Positions 32,871 to 41,621 of a stretch of DNA of 53,362 nt are shown here, in pieces (the stretch's first letter is position 1; each line of letters opens with the position of its first letter). Source of the DNA: Glycomyces fuscus (GTDB lineage: Bacteria > Actinomycetota > Actinomycetes > Streptosporangiales > Streptosporangiaceae); contig NYMS01000017.1 in the NCBI GenBank assembly GCA_002529455.1, forward strand, positions 1 to 53,362. Direction: 5' to 3'. The translations under genes and the position numbers were made by a program. The notes beneath the pieces were generated by a model. That model had not been told where the DNA came from. It worked only from the letters and a program-made list of their open reading frames with translations, and ran no database searches.

Positions 32871-33720
32871 GGCGGCTCCGCGCGGCTTCCGGACGCGGCC
32901 GCGGCGCCCGGGACGCCACGGCACCCCCGGCCCGGGGCGGACGCGGCCGGGGGAGCAGCCAGGGGCGGCACACCAGGAAGATCAGCGCGAGCTCCACCGG
33001 CGCACCGGCGTAGTACATGAGCTGGGCCCCGGCATGGGCCTGTTCCGCGGGAACCCCGGGGGGCGGCGCCGCGTAGAGGGTCTTGGCCAGGACGTTGTGC
33101 GCGGCGACGGCCGTGACCAGTGCGGCGGCCCGCCACGGCGGCGGAGGCCGGTGCGGGGCGGGATCGGGCCCGCCCAGCACGGCGAAGGTGAACAGGCAGC
33201 CGGCGGCCAGCACGTGCGCGTGCACCAGGGCGTGCAGGAGCGGGTCGGTGTGCGTCGCGGCGTACAGGCCGGTGCGGTACAGCACCCACAGGCCGCCGAT
33301 GTTGAGCGGGCCCGCGACGAACGGGTGGGCCAGGAACGCCGCGGGAGCCGACCGCAGCACCCGGGAGAGCGCGCGGGCCGCGCCCAGCGGCAGGGTCCGC
33401 AGGGCCAGGGTGACCGGGGCCGCCAGGACCAGCAGGAGCGGACCGAGCATGCCCAGCAGGACGTGACCGGCCATGTGGGCGGTGAAGTCGTGGTGGGCCC
33501 GCTCGGCCAGGGGGCCGACCAGGGCCGCCCCGACCGCCGCGCATCCCGCCGCCCAGGCCAGGGCGCGCCGCCGGGGCCAGGCGGCGCCCCGGCGCTGCGG
33601 CGGGAGCGCCGCCGCCGCGTAGGCCGCCAGGGCCGCGCACACCAGCGCCAGGACGGCCCACGCGCCGGGTGCGGCGAGGCCGGGGAGCGTGGCGACGGGT
33701 CCGTGTCCGCCGTGGTCCAC
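32800..33720 (-). CDS. CtaG-like cytochrome c oxidase assembly membrane protein (caa3_CtaG family)
   Basis: 306 aa polytopic protein. Family features: AHHDFTAHMAGHVLLGMLGPLLLVLAAPVTL with the paired His, LNIGGLWVLYRTGLYAATHTDPLLHALVHAHVLAAGCLF, and AHNVLAKTLYA. These His-rich helices are thought to carry copper to the oxidase. The C-terminal 40 residues are Arg/Pro-rich and overlap the vWA-like gene. Its ATG (33720) is 3 nt after the stop of the DUF2243 gene, so the two form an operon; this pair is common in actinobacteria. Confidence 0.85.
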   Translation of the reverse strand: MDHGGHGPVATLPGLAAPGAWAVLALVCAALAAYAAAALPPQRRGAAWPRRRALAWAAGCAAVGAALVGPLAERAHHDFTAHMAGHVLLGMLGPLLLVLAAPVTLALRTLPLGAARALSRVLRSAPAAFLAHPFVAGPLNIGGLWVLYRTGLYAATHTDPLLHALVHAHVLAAGCLFTFAVLGGPDPAPHRPPPPWRAAALVTAVAAHNVLAKTLYAAPPPGVPAEQAHAGAQLMYYAGAPVELALIFLVCRPWLLPRPRPPRAGGAVASRAPRPRPEAARSRLRTPAGARPGQGWGVRRRSAGPG

Positions 33721-33723
33721 GGC

Positions 33724-34224
33724 TCAGGCCCTCTCGGGGCCGGCGCCCGACGGCCCGCGTGCCCGTCTGCGGGTCAGGGCCCACAGCACGACGCCCGCGA
33801 GCAGCAGTATTCCGGCGAGGACGTTCCAGGTCAGGTCGTAGGGCACCAGGTTCACCCCGTAGCGGATCTGGTGCAGGCCCATGAGCTTGTGCTGGACCAG
33901 CCCGTCGTAGAGCTGGAAGAACCCCGCCCCGGTCAGCCAGCCCGCCGTGAAGGCCGGCCCCCGGAAGGAGCGCTCCCGGCGCAGGGAGGCGACCATGAGC
34001 AGGGACGCCACCGTGGCGAACCAGCTGAAGGCGTGGAACAGCCCGTCCGACACCAGGCCGACCCCGGTGGTCGAGAGGTCGTAGAAGTGGTGCCAGTGCA
34101 GGAGCTGGTGGAAGACCACCTCGTCCACGAACGCCACCGTGCCCAGTCCGAGCAGGGCGCCCGCGGCCGTGTTGCGGCCGTGCCCGGCCGCCGGCCCCGT
34201 CCCCGCGTGTGCGGACGCCGCCAT
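33724..34224 (-). CDS. DUF2243 membrane protein
   Basis: 166 aa, four membrane helices with AFVDEVVFHQLLHWHHFYD as the DUF2243 signature; the multiple His in TM1 and LFHAFSW in the next helix suggest metal or heme contact. GWLTGAGFFQLYDGLVQHKLMGLHQIRYG is also typical. It is translated just before the CtaG-like protein, so a joint role in oxidase assembly is likely, though unproven. ATG 34224 follows GGGGGAGG. Confidence 0.87.
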   Translation of the reverse strand: MAASAHAGTGPAAGHGRNTAAGALLGLGTVAFVDEVVFHQLLHWHHFYDLSTTGVGLVSDGLFHAFSWFATVASLLMVASLRRERSFRGPAFTAGWLTGAGFFQLYDGLVQHKLMGLHQIRYGVNLVPYDLTWNVLAGILLLAGVVLWALTRRRARGPSGAGPERA

Positions 34225-34263
34225 GGGCGCCTCCCCCTGTGTCTCGGCTCTTCCGGAGAGGAG

Positions 34264-34298
34264 AACGCCCCGGGAGGGCGCTGCCTCCCCGGGGCGTT
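34264..34298 (-). terminator. 11-bp hairpin downstream of the DUF892 gene
   Basis: AACGCCCCGGG (34264-34274) pairs perfectly with CCCGGGGCGTT (34288-34298), 13-nt loop. It lies 38 nt past the minus-strand DUF892 stop and before the DUF2243 start. Confidence 0.6.
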
Positions 34299-34336
34299 TC
34301 GGGTACCGTGCCGCGGGCCCGTCCCCCGCGGTGCGG

Positions 34337-34822
34337 TCAGCGTTCGGCGTCGGCCAGGGCGGTGCGCACCGCACCCGGGAGCTTCTGCTCCAGGAAGCGG
34401 GCCATGTCCTCCTCCTGGTGGAGGATGGCGGTCAGCTTCAGCGCGATCTGCTCCTCGCCGAGGGTACGGGCGCCCTCGATCAGGGCGCGGTAGGAGGCGA
34501 TCTCGAAGTGCTCGGCCGCGTAGTCGGCGAGGGCGTTCTTGACCATGGTGTCGCCCGCGGGCTTGTTGGCCATGCCCTGCACGGAGCCCATCATCCCGGC
34601 GAGTGCGCTCTTGACCTTGGACACGCTGCCGCCCAGGGACTCGATGCAGCCCTTGACCGTCTCGGCCTGCTCACGCGTCTCCTCGATGTGCCGCTTGACG
34701 CGCGCGTGGACCTCGGGGTCCTTCTCCGCGTCCTTGGCGTGACGCTCCAGCGTCTCCTCCAGGGACTTCTCCATCGAGTAGGCGTCGTTGAGCCAGGCGA
34801 TCAGCTGCTCGCGGCTGTTCAC
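34337..34822 (-). CDS. DUF892 ferritin-like protein (YciE/YciF type)
   Basis: 161 aa, all-helical. LIAWLNDAYSMEKSLEETLERHAKDA opens the ferritin-like bundle, with Glu and His at the metal-site positions (YSMEKSLEE, HIEETREQAE, HFEIASYRALIEGA, HQEEDMARFLEQ). Members are linked to stress and osmotic responses, but their biochemical role is unknown. GTG 34822 has AAGGGGAA at good spacing and is preferred over an ATG 27 nt upstream that lacks one. Confidence 0.86.
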   Translation of the reverse strand: MNSREQLIAWLNDAYSMEKSLEETLERHAKDAEKDPEVHARVKRHIEETREQAETVKGCIESLGGSVSKVKSALAGMMGSVQGMANKPAGDTMVKNALADYAAEHFEIASYRALIEGARTLGEEQIALKLTAILHQEEDMARFLEQKLPGAVRTALADAER

Positions 34823-34893
34823 ACCGTTCCCCTTCGTTCGTCTCGTCACTCGGCCTCGGGCCCGCGACTACCCCGGGGTCGGGGTGACAAACG

Positions 34894-35676
34894 TCAGGGC
34901 ACCTGGTAGGAGGAGTCGCGGACGTCGGTGATGGCCATGTGGCCGGGGGCGTGCCCGATGGCGAACTCCGGGGCGGAGGCCGTCACGGCCGCCTGCGGGG
35001 TGACCCCGCACGCCCAGAAGACCGGGACCTCGCCGGGGCGCACCTCCACCGCGTCGCCGTAGTCGGGCCGGGCCAGGTCCTCGATACCCAGGGCCGCGGG
35101 GTCTCCCACGTGCACCGGGGCGCCGTGGACCGCCGGGTAGCGCGAGGTGATGCGCACCGCGTCGGCCACCCGGTCGGCGGGGATCGGCCGCATGGACACC
35201 ACCAGAGGACCGCTGAACCGGCCCGCGGGGCGGCACGGCCGGTTGGTGGCGTACATGGCCACGTTGGTGCCCGCCTCGATGTGGCGGACCGGCACACCTG
35301 CCTCCAGCAGGGGCGCCTCGAAGGTGAAGCTGCACCCGATGAGGAAGGCCACCAGGTCGTCGCGCCACAGGTCGGTGACGTCGGTGCGCTCCCCGACCAT
35401 CCTGCCGTCGCGGTAGACGCGGTAGGCGGGCAGGTCCGTGCGCAGGTCCCCGTCGAAGACCGAGGCGTCGACCCGTCCGGGCTCGGTGACGTCCAGGACC
35501 GGGCACGACCTGGGGTTGCGCTGGGCGAAGAGCAGGAAGTCGAAGGCCGCCTCGCGGGGCAGCGCGATGAGGTTGGCCTGCGCGTAGCCCGCGCTGTAGC
35601 CGGAGGTGGGGACGCGCAGGCCGCCGCGGAACAGCGCGCGGGCCCGGGGCGGGGAGAGGTCGGCCGGAGAGGTCAT
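34894..35676 (-). CDS. DUF1445 putative hydro-lyase (YcsI family), last gene of the 5-oxoproline locus
   Basis: 260 aa. The family signature [43 protein letters not shown] is intact, as are [24 protein letters not shown] and the C-terminal [14 protein letters not shown]. The homologue YcsI sits among pxpABC in Bacillus; D-glutamate cyclase-type activity has been described for relatives, which would make 5-oxo-D-proline, a fitting but unproven link. It is 126 nt downstream of pxpC on the same strand. Confidence 0.85.
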   Translation of the reverse strand: MTSPADLSPPRARALFRGGLRVPTSGYSAGYAQANLIALPREAAFDFLLFAQRNPRSCPVLDVTEPGRVDASVFDGDLRTDLPAYRVYRDGRMVGERTDVTDLWRDDLVAFLIGCSFTFEAPLLEAGVPVRHIEAGTNVAMYATNRPCRPAGRFSGPLVVSMRPIPADRVADAVRITSRYPAVHGAPVHVGDPAALGIEDLARPDYGDAVEVRPGEVPVFWACGVTPQAAVTASAPEFAIGHAPGHMAITDVRDSSYQVP

Positions 35677-35802
35677 CGGTTCTGCCTTTCGTTCCGGGTG
35701 GGACGGGCCGGACGGGCGGGACGGGCGGTGCTCCCATGGCCGCCGGGGCGGACCGGTCCGCCGCCGTGCCGGGGCCCGCCGCGCCCGGCGGGACCCGGCC
35801 GG

Positions 35803-36795
35803 TCAGAGGGTGAAGCGCAGGCGGGTGCCGGGACGGGCCTGGGCCGCCCCGGGCAGGTCCGCCGAACACACGACGGCCACCACCGGGTAACCGCCGGTCA
35901 CGGGGTGGTCGGCCAGGAACAGCACGGGCTCTCCTCCCGGCGGCACCTGGAGCGAACCCGCGACCATGCCCTCGCTGGGCAGCTCTCCGGAGCGGGCGCG
36001 TTCCAGGGCGGGGCCGGACAGGCGGGCACCGACCCTGTCACTGCGCGGGGTGACCTCGTAGGCGGACGACAGCAGCGTCCGTACGGCCCCCTCGGTGAAC
36101 CAGTCCTCGCGCGGGCCGAGGACCACCCGCAGGACCGCCTCGGGCCCGCCGACGGGCGCTGCGGGGGCGTGGTCCACGTTCGGGAAGTCCGCGGGCGCGG
36201 GCCCGACCGGGAGCAGCGCCCCGGGCACGGGCAGGCCGGGTCCCAGCCCGGCCAGGACGTCGGTGCTGCGCGAACCCAGGACCGGCGGGACGTCCACCCC
36301 GCCGCGTACGCCCAGGTAGGAGCGGAGTCCGCGGTCGGGCACTCCCATGGCCAGCTCCGCCCCGTCGGGCAGGTGCAGCACCGTGTTGACGGCGGCGCCG
36401 CGTCCGTCCACCCGCAGCGGGACCCCGGCCCCGGTGACGGCGACGGTCACCGGCCCGCGGGCCCGCACGCGCAGCCCGCCCAGGGTGGCCTCCAGGGCGG
36501 CGGCTCCCGGGGGGTTGGCGAGCAGGCGGTTGGCCAGGGCGTAGGAGTCGGTGTCGGCTGCGCCGGAGCGGCCCACGCCCAGGTCGGCGTGGCCGAACCG
36601 GCCCGCGTCCTGGACCGTGGTCATGGGCCCGGCGGCCACGACCTCCAGGGCGCTGCGTCCTCCCCCGGAGGCCGGGGTGTGCGCCGCGGCCCCCTCGCGC
36701 GCTCCCGACGCCGTTCCCCGATCCTCCACCGCGGTCCTCTCCCGTTCCCGTTCCCGGGCCGGTCCCGGCCGGGTCCGCCCGACGCGCGTACTCAT
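35803..36795 (-). CDS. pxpC: 5-oxoprolinase subunit C (PxpC/KipA, carboxyltransferase-like)
   Basis: 330 aa. A disordered, charged N-terminus (1-45) precedes the domain ALEVVAAGPMTTVQDAGRFGHADLGVGRSGAADTDSYALANRLL, which is the PxpC opening. GLRSYLGVRGGVDVPPVLGSRSTD and the final LADHPVTGGYPVVAVV match biotin-dependent carboxyltransferase-related proteins. With PxpA and PxpB it forms the ATP-dependent prokaryotic 5-oxoprolinase that opens pyroglutamate to glutamate. Its ATG overlaps the PxpB stop (ATGA), consistent with a translationally coupled complex. Confidence 0.92.
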   Translation of the reverse strand: MSTRVGRTRPGPARERERERTAVEDRGTASGAREGAAAHTPASGGGRSALEVVAAGPMTTVQDAGRFGHADLGVGRSGAADTDSYALANRLLANPPGAAALEATLGGLRVRARGPVTVAVTGAGVPLRVDGRGAAVNTVLHLPDGAELAMGVPDRGLRSYLGVRGGVDVPPVLGSRSTDVLAGLGPGLPVPGALLPVGPAPADFPNVDHAPAAPVGGPEAVLRVVLGPREDWFTEGAVRTLLSSAYEVTPRSDRVGARLSGPALERARSGELPSEGMVAGSLQVPPGGEPVLFLADHPVTGGYPVVAVVCSADLPGAAQARPGTRLRFTL

Positions 36796-37409
36796 GGGGC
36801 CTCCGCGTCGGTGAAGCGCACGCGCACACCCGGCCGGAGCAGGCCGGGCGGTTCGCGGTCCAGGTCCCAGATCCGGGCCTCGGTGCGGCCCAGCAGCTGC
36901 CACCCCCCGGGCGAGCTGCGCGGGTAGACCCCCGTGAACTCCCCCGCCAGGGCCACCGAACCGGCGGGCACGCGGGTGCGCGCCTCGCCGCGCCGGGGTA
37001 CGTTCAGGCGCGGGTCGTCGCCGACCATGTAGCCGAACCCGGGCGCGAAGCCGCAGAAGGCGACCGTCCAGGTGGCCGCGGTGTGCGCCTCGACCACCCC
37101 GCGCCGTGTCAGGCCGGTCAGCTCGGCGACGTCGTCGAGGTCCTCGCCGTCGTAGAACACCGGGATGGTGACGGTGTCGCCGGGGTCCGGCCCGGCCCCG
37201 GGGGCCGGCGGCAGCCCGGCGACCGCGGCGGCGACCCCCTCGGGGTCGGTGCCGGGCCCGATCCGCAGCAGCAGCGTGCGGGCGGCCGGAACGACGTCGG
37301 TGACCCCGGGGACCGGCCGCGCCCGGAGCGCGGCGCGCAGCGCGATCACCTCGGCGAGGTCGGCGACCTCCACGAGAACACCGGTGTCGGCGCACGTCAG
37401 GACACGCAC
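36792..37409 (-). CDS. pxpB: 5-oxoprolinase subunit B (PxpB/KipI)
   Basis: 205 aa. VTIPVFYDGEDLDDVAELTGLT, AFCGFAPGFGYMVGDDPRLNVPRRGEARTRVPAGSVALAGEFTGVYPRSSPGGWQLLGRT and the YDGED phrase are diagnostic. Partner of PxpC; KipI of Bacillus additionally inhibits sporulation kinase, which has no obvious counterpart here. GTG 37409 has GAGGAGG at ideal spacing. The stop overlaps pxpC, and 46 nt separate it from pxpA upstream. Confidence 0.92.
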   Translation of the reverse strand: MRVLTCADTGVLVEVADLAEVIALRAALRARPVPGVTDVVPAARTLLLRIGPGTDPEGVAAAVAGLPPAPGAGPDPGDTVTIPVFYDGEDLDDVAELTGLTRRGVVEAHTAATWTVAFCGFAPGFGYMVGDDPRLNVPRRGEARTRVPAGSVALAGEFTGVYPRSSPGGWQLLGRTEARIWDLDREPPGLLRPGVRVRFTDAEAP

Positions 37410-37455
37410 GGCGCCTCCTCGGAGGGGGCCGGGAGCCCCCTCCCGCCGACGGGGA

Positions 37456-38223
37456 TCACGCGGCCTCCTCCGTGAACGGCGCGAGGGTGACGCCCTCGGC
37501 GCGCAGCCGGGCGGCCACGGCCCGGGCGATGTCCACCGCGCCGGGGCTGTCGCCGTGTACGCACAGGGAGTCGGCCTCGATGACGATCCGGGTGCCGTCG
37601 ACCGCCTCGACCGGCTCGCCGTGGGCGATGCGCAGGCAGCGCTCGGCGATGGCGTCCGGGTCGTGCAGGACGGCACCGGGTTCGCGGCGCGGCACCAGTG
37701 TGCCCTCCGGGGTGTAGGCGCGGTCGGCGAAGGCCTCGCGGTGGGTGGGCAGCCCGGCCTCCTCGGCCAGGCGCAGGAACCGCGATCCGGGCAGGCCCAG
37801 CACGGGCATGGCGAGGTCGAACTCGCGCACCGCGGCGACGACGGCGGCGGCCTGTTCCTCGTGGTGCACGATCGTGTTGTACAGGGCGCCGTGCGGCTTG
37901 ACGTAGCGGACGCGGTCCCCGGCCAGGCGGGTGAACGCCGACAGCGCGCCCATCTGGTAGACCACCTCGTCGGTCAGTTCGGCGGGCGGCACGTCGAGGA
38001 AGCGGCGGCCGAACCCGGCCAGGTCGCGGTAGCCCACGTGCGCTCCGACGGCCACTCCCCCGGCCGCGGCGTCGAGCGTGGTGCGCCGCAGCACGGACGG
38101 GTCGCCGGCGTGGAAGCCGCAGGCGACGTTGGCGCTGGTGACGATGGACAGCAGGGCCCTGTCGTCACCGAGTTCCCAGCGGCCGAAGCTCTCGCCGAGG
38201 TCGGAGTTGAGGTCGATGCGCAA
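37456..38223 (-). CDS. pxpA: 5-oxoprolinase subunit A (PxpA, LamB/YcsF family)
   Basis: 255 aa. [14 protein letters not shown] opens the family, followed by [45 protein letters not shown] and [15 protein letters not shown]. The conserved Asp/His/Lys set lines the predicted active site of this TIM-barrel-like deacetylase-related fold. Start: TTG 38223 (the sequence before the conserved IDLNSD offers no ATG or GTG), with GAGGAG upstream. Second gene of the operon after the Nramp-like transporter; a hairpin separates them. Confidence 0.92.
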   Translation of the reverse strand: MRIDLNSDLGESFGRWELGDDRALLSIVTSANVACGFHAGDPSVLRRTTLDAAAGGVAVGAHVGYRDLAGFGRRFLDVPPAELTDEVVYQMGALSAFTRLAGDRVRYVKPHGALYNTIVHHEEQAAAVVAAVREFDLAMPVLGLPGSRFLRLAEEAGLPTHREAFADRAYTPEGTLVPRREPGAVLHDPDAIAERCLRIAHGEPVEAVDGTRIVIEADSLCVHGDSPGAVDIARAVAARLRAEGVTLAPFTEEAA

Positions 38224-38270
38224 CGTCGGTGCTCCTCGTTCTCTCGTGCTTTCCCCTCGCGGGGTTCCTA

Positions 38271-38298
38271 CCCCGCCCGGGCCGCGGTCCGGGCGGGG
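38271..38298 (-). terminator. 10-bp hairpin between the Nramp-like gene and pxpA
   Basis: CCCCGCCCGG (38271-38280) and CCGGGCGGGG (38289-38298) pair perfectly around an 8-nt loop, 20 nt beyond the transporter stop in the transcribed direction and 48 nt before the pxpA start. It may attenuate or stabilise, because pxpA has no separate recognisable promoter. Confidence 0.5.
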
Positions 38299-38318
38299 AG
38301 GGGAGGGGGACGGTGGGG

Positions 38319-39569
38319 CTACTGCCAGAGGTCGGCGATGCCGCCCAGGGAGCCGATGGCCATGTACACGGTCAGTGCCCAGGCGGCGACGCCGATGACG
38401 ATCAGCCAGCGCGGGTAGCGGTAGCCGCCCAGGAGGTCTCCGGAACGGCGGGCCGCGACCCACAGCAGGATGCCGAGGCCGACCGGCAGGATCACGCCGT
38501 TGAGGGCTCCGGCCAGGATCAGCAGCGTGTTCGGGGCCTGCCCGGACAGCAGCAGGATCGCCAGGGAGACGCCGATGAAGACGGTGACCAGGGCGCCCCT
38601 GCGCCTCTCCAGCCACGGGTGGAAGGTGGTGACGAAGGAGATCGAGGTGTAGGAGGCGCCGATGACGGAGCTGACGGCCGCGGCCCACAGGATCACGCCG
38701 AACAGGCGCAGGCCCACCTCTCCAGCGGCCTGGCGGAAGGCCTCGGCGGAGGGGTTGGCGGCCGCCAGGATGTCGGCGCCGCCCGTGACGACGCCGAGGA
38801 TGGCCAGGAACAGGAGCACGCGCATGACGCCGGTGACGATGATGCCGGTCACGGAGGTCTGCGTGATGGCGCGGATGTTCTCGCGGCCGCCCTGGCCCGT
38901 CTCGACGAGGCGGTGCACGCCCGCGTAGGTGATGTAGCCGCCGACCGTGCCGCCGATGATGGTGACGGTGGCCAGGAAGACGTCCTGGCCGAACCGCTCG
39001 GGCAGGACGGCCTGGCTCAGGGCCTCGCCGACCGGGGGCTGGGACACGAAGGCGACGTAGAGGGTCAGGGCGATCATGGCCAGGCCCAGCACGACCAGGA
39101 TGCGGTCCAGCGCCACGCCCAGCTTCCTGACGCCCAGGATGACGACGGCCAGTACCGCGGACAGGACGGCGCCGAGCCGGGCGTCGAGTCCGACCATGGC
39201 GTTCAGGCCCAGGCCGGTGCCCGCGAGGTTGCCGACGTTGAAGACCAGGCCGCCGAAGACGATGAGCGCGGCCAGCAGGTGTCCCGCGCCCGGGAGGACC
39301 TTGTTGGCCAGGTCCTGGGCGCGCGTGTCGGCGACGCCGACGACCCGCCAGATGTTCAGCTGGACCGCGATGTCGACCAGGATCGAGATGAGGATCGCGA
39401 CCGCGAAGGTCGCGCCCAGCTGGGCGGTGAACGTGGTGGTCTGGGTGATGAAGCCGGGGCCGACGGCGCTGGTGGCCATGAGGAACATCGCGCCGAGCAG
39501 GCTGCTGCTGATGGCGATCCGCCCGGCACGGGGGCGCACCTTCGCAGGCGCGGGGGGTGTGTCACCCAT
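38319..39569 (-). CDS. Nramp-fold transporter lacking canonical metal ligands, first gene of the pxp operon
   Basis: 416 aa with about 11 helices of the LeuT/Nramp fold. TM1 reads [15 protein letters not shown] where metal-transporting Nramps have Asp-Pro-Gly-Asn, and TM6 has [16 protein letters not shown] where they have Met-Pro-His, so both binding-site Asp/Asn and Met/His are missing. The homologue YcsG occupies the same place in the Bacillus pxp operon. The likely cargo is therefore 5-oxoproline or another carboxylate rather than Mn2+/Fe2+; this is inference from context. GGAG precedes ATG 39569; the operator lies 56 nt upstream. Confidence 0.85.
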   Translation of the reverse strand: MGDTPPAPAKVRPRAGRIAISSSLLGAMFLMATSAVGPGFITQTTTFTAQLGATFAVAILISILVDIAVQLNIWRVVGVADTRAQDLANKVLPGAGHLLAALIVFGGLVFNVGNLAGTGLGLNAMVGLDARLGAVLSAVLAVVILGVRKLGVALDRILVVLGLAMIALTLYVAFVSQPPVGEALSQAVLPERFGQDVFLATVTIIGGTVGGYITYAGVHRLVETGQGGRENIRAITQTSVTGIIVTGVMRVLLFLAILGVVTGGADILAAANPSAEAFRQAAGEVGLRLFGVILWAAAVSSVIGASYTSISFVTTFHPWLERRRGALVTVFIGVSLAILLLSGQAPNTLLILAGALNGVILPVGLGILLWVAARRSGDLLGGYRYPRWLIVIGVAAWALTVYMAIGSLGGIADLWQ

Positions 39570-40012
39570 GGGTCGCTCCAAGGGGTCCGGGGTGGGCCGG
39601 TGACGCGGCAACCGACCACACCATCGTTGGATTGTTGAACGATACTTCAATCCAACGAGACGGGTAAAGAGTCGGTACGCAAAAAGCCAGGTCACCTGTG
39701 TCGCGGGAGCACTCCTTCGCCCCACCCCGCCCAGAAGAGTTGGCGGAGGCCCCGCGCAGGGGGGCCGGGAGCCCGCGCCGGAGCCGCGGTGGACCCCGCC
39801 CGGTCCGGCGCGGAGCCCGCCGGAAGCCGCGCGGGGAACCCGCACGGAAGCCGGGCGAGGAGCAGGGAACGGGCGCGCGGAGGATCCGCGCGGGGGCCGG
39901 ACCGCGGCCCGGTGGTCCGATGAACCGACTTCTGCCGGCTCCCCGCCCTCCCGGGAGTACTCCGCGTCGGTGACAATGAAGTAACAGACGCCAGTCCCCT
40001 TAAGGAGCACCT
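39570..40012. other. 443-bp divergent intergenic region, Nramp-like / gntR
   Basis: Holds the GntR-type operator at 39625-39657. The rest (39680-39960) is GC-rich with repeats such as GGAGCCCGC/GGAAGCC and no codon structure. TGACAATGAAGTAAC just before gntR (39970-39984) is the most promoter-like part on the plus strand. No gene seen. Confidence 0.5.
39625..39657. promoter_or_regulatory. GntR-type operator, 10-bp perfect inverted repeat
   Basis: CGTTGGATTG (39625-39634) and CAATCCAACG (39648-39657) are exact reverse complements 13 nt apart. TTGTTGAACGA (39632-39642) inside it fits the FadR-subfamily half-site TNGTNNNACNA. It lies 56 nt upstream of the Nramp-like start. Confidence 0.7.
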
Positions 40013-40723
40013 GTGACGGCCACGGACGCCCGCACCGACCGAGCCAGCGGCCGCACGCGCCTCCTCCCCCCGCTGCCGACGCAGGCCGAGCGGGTCGCGG
40101 CGCTGCTCCGCGAGTCCCTCATCGACGGCGTGTACCCGCCGGGGCAGCGCCTGTCGGAGGAACGGCTGTGCGAGGAGCTCGGGGTCTCCCGCAACACCCT
40201 GCGCGAGGCGTTCCGGCTGCTGGTGCGCGAGCGTCTGCTGGTGCACCAGATGCACCGGGGTGTGTTCGTCGGCCTGCCGACCAGCGAGGACGTCCGCGAT
40301 CTGTTCACGGTGCGCAGATCCCTGGAGCTTCCCGCGCTGCGGGGCGCGGTGGACCCGGACGAGGAGGCGGTCCGGTCGGTCGGGGCGGCCGTGGACGAGG
40401 GCGAGGCCGCGCGCGGACGCGAGGACTGGTGGCGGATGGGGACGGCGAACATGCGCTTCCACCAGGCCGTGGCCGGACTGGCCGGGAGCGCGCGGGTGAA
40501 CGAGTTCATGAGCCAGGTGCTGGCCGAGACCCGGCTGGTGTTCCACGTCATGGACGCGCCCCGGGAGTTCCACGTCCCGTACCTGGACTGGAACCGGAGG
40601 ATCCACACGCTGCTGGCCTCGGGGGACGCGGCCGGGGCGGCGGACGAGCTGACGGCCTACCTGGAGGCCTCCGAGAACCAGCTGGTCACCGCGTTCACCG
40701 CCATGGAACGGCGGCGGGACTAG
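40013..40723 (+). CDS. GntR-family regulator (FadR/FCD subfamily)
   Basis: 236 aa. The winged helix contains PPGQRLSEERLCEELGVSRNTLREAFRLLVRERLLVHQMHRGVFV, the GntR signature. The FCD effector domain has the acidic and His residues of the metal site (MRFHQAVAGLAG, WNRRIHTLLASGD, WWRMGTANMRFH). FCD regulators sense carboxylic acids, so 5-oxoproline or a related compound is the reasonable effector. GTG 40013 follows AAGGAG. Divergent from the pxp operon and equivalent in position to KipR of Bacillus, although KipR is of the IclR type. Confidence 0.9.
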   Translation: MTATDARTDRASGRTRLLPPLPTQAERVAALLRESLIDGVYPPGQRLSEERLCEELGVSRNTLREAFRLLVRERLLVHQMHRGVFVGLPTSEDVRDLFTVRRSLELPALRGAVDPDEEAVRSVGAAVDEGEAARGREDWWRMGTANMRFHQAVAGLAGSARVNEFMSQVLAETRLVFHVMDAPREFHVPYLDWNRRIHTLLASGDAAGAADELTAYLEASENQLVTAFTAMERRRD

Positions 40724-40735
40724 CGGCGGGCCGGG

Positions 40736-41389
40736 TCAGGAGGCGCCGCCCTCCTGGACGGAGGTGACCGTGAGCTGGTCGCCGGGCACGTCGGGGTCGG
40801 CGCAGCCGCGCCCCTCCACCTCGACGAAGAGCGCCTCGGTGCCCCCGGGCGGGTACACCCGCAGGCCGCGGGTGTCGGTGGGGTCGCACTCGTCCTCGTC
40901 GTAGTCGGCGACCCGGGTGAAGCCCACCATGGCCGAGGCGGTGCCGCCCGGCCGGAGGGTCACGGCGGACCCCTGCCCGCCCTCGCGCGCGGCGGCGGCA
41001 CCGACCTGGTCGCCGTCCTCGCCGGTGGCGTAGGAGACGCCCGGGTGGCCCTCCATCACGCACGGCCCGGCCCCGGTGTTGGTGAACTCCAGGGGCCGGT
41101 GAACCGTCCCGGCCGCTCCGTCCCCCCGTCCGAGAACGACCTCCAGGTCGCCCGGGCCGCAGACGCGCTCGCCGCCCTCCCCGGCCGCCCCGGTCGGCGA
41201 GGCCTCCGGGGCGGGGGTCGGGGTGCTCGGAGCCCCGGCTCCCGGGGACACGGCGCTCGGGGAGGAGTCGTCCGCGGGGTCGGGGTCCGCGCCGTCACCG
41301 TTCGCGCCGCACCCCGCCAGGCCGAGTGCCGCGGCGGCTCCCACCGCGAGCGCGGTGACCGGGTACGCGCGTCCTCGTCGTCCACACAT
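40736..41389 (-). CDS. DUF4232 secreted lipoprotein
   Basis: 217 aa. The N-terminal signal RAYPVTALAVGAAAALGLAGCGANGD ends in a lipobox (LAGC), so it is anchored outside the membrane. A Pro/Ser/Thr-rich spacer (40-75) leads to a DUF4232 beta-sandwich (LGRGDGAAGTVHRPLEFTNTGAGPCVMEGHPGVSYA, TLRPGGTASAMVGFTRV). Four Cys in that domain may pair. The function of DUF4232 is unknown. Only 12 nt separate its stop from the convergent gntR stop; bases 41390-41621 upstream hold no gene. Confidence 0.84.
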   Translation of the reverse strand: MCGRRGRAYPVTALAVGAAAALGLAGCGANGDGADPDPADDSSPSAVSPGAGAPSTPTPAPEASPTGAAGEGGERVCGPGDLEVVLGRGDGAAGTVHRPLEFTNTGAGPCVMEGHPGVSYATGEDGDQVGAAAAREGGQGSAVTLRPGGTASAMVGFTRVADYDEDECDPTDTRGLRVYPPGGTEALFVEVEGRGCADPDVPGDQLTVTSVQEGGAS

Positions 41390-41609
41390 GGGGCCCGCTC
41401 TACCCGGAGGGGGCCGCCCGACACACGGGCGCCGGGCGCCGCCGGTCAGGGCGTGCGCCCGCCCCTGCGCGGGAGGGGGCCGGGGCCCGAGCGCTCCTCG
41501 ACCGCCCTCCCCCTCCCCCGCGGCCGCATGGACCGTCCTCCTGACCAGCGCGACCACCGCGTGGTCCTCGTCCGGCGGGGGGTGAACGGCGGGCTCCGAG
41601 AGGCCGTCC

Positions 41610-41615
41610 TACCGT
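41610..41615 (+). promoter_or_regulatory. -10 hexamer TACCGT, leaderless start
   Basis: TACCGT ends 6 nt before ATG 41622 with no ribosome-binding site. No TTGACC or ACAC/GGTG spacer dyad is present, so it is not a member of the MerR-type pair. Confidence 0.45.
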
Positions 41616-41621
41616 GAAGCC

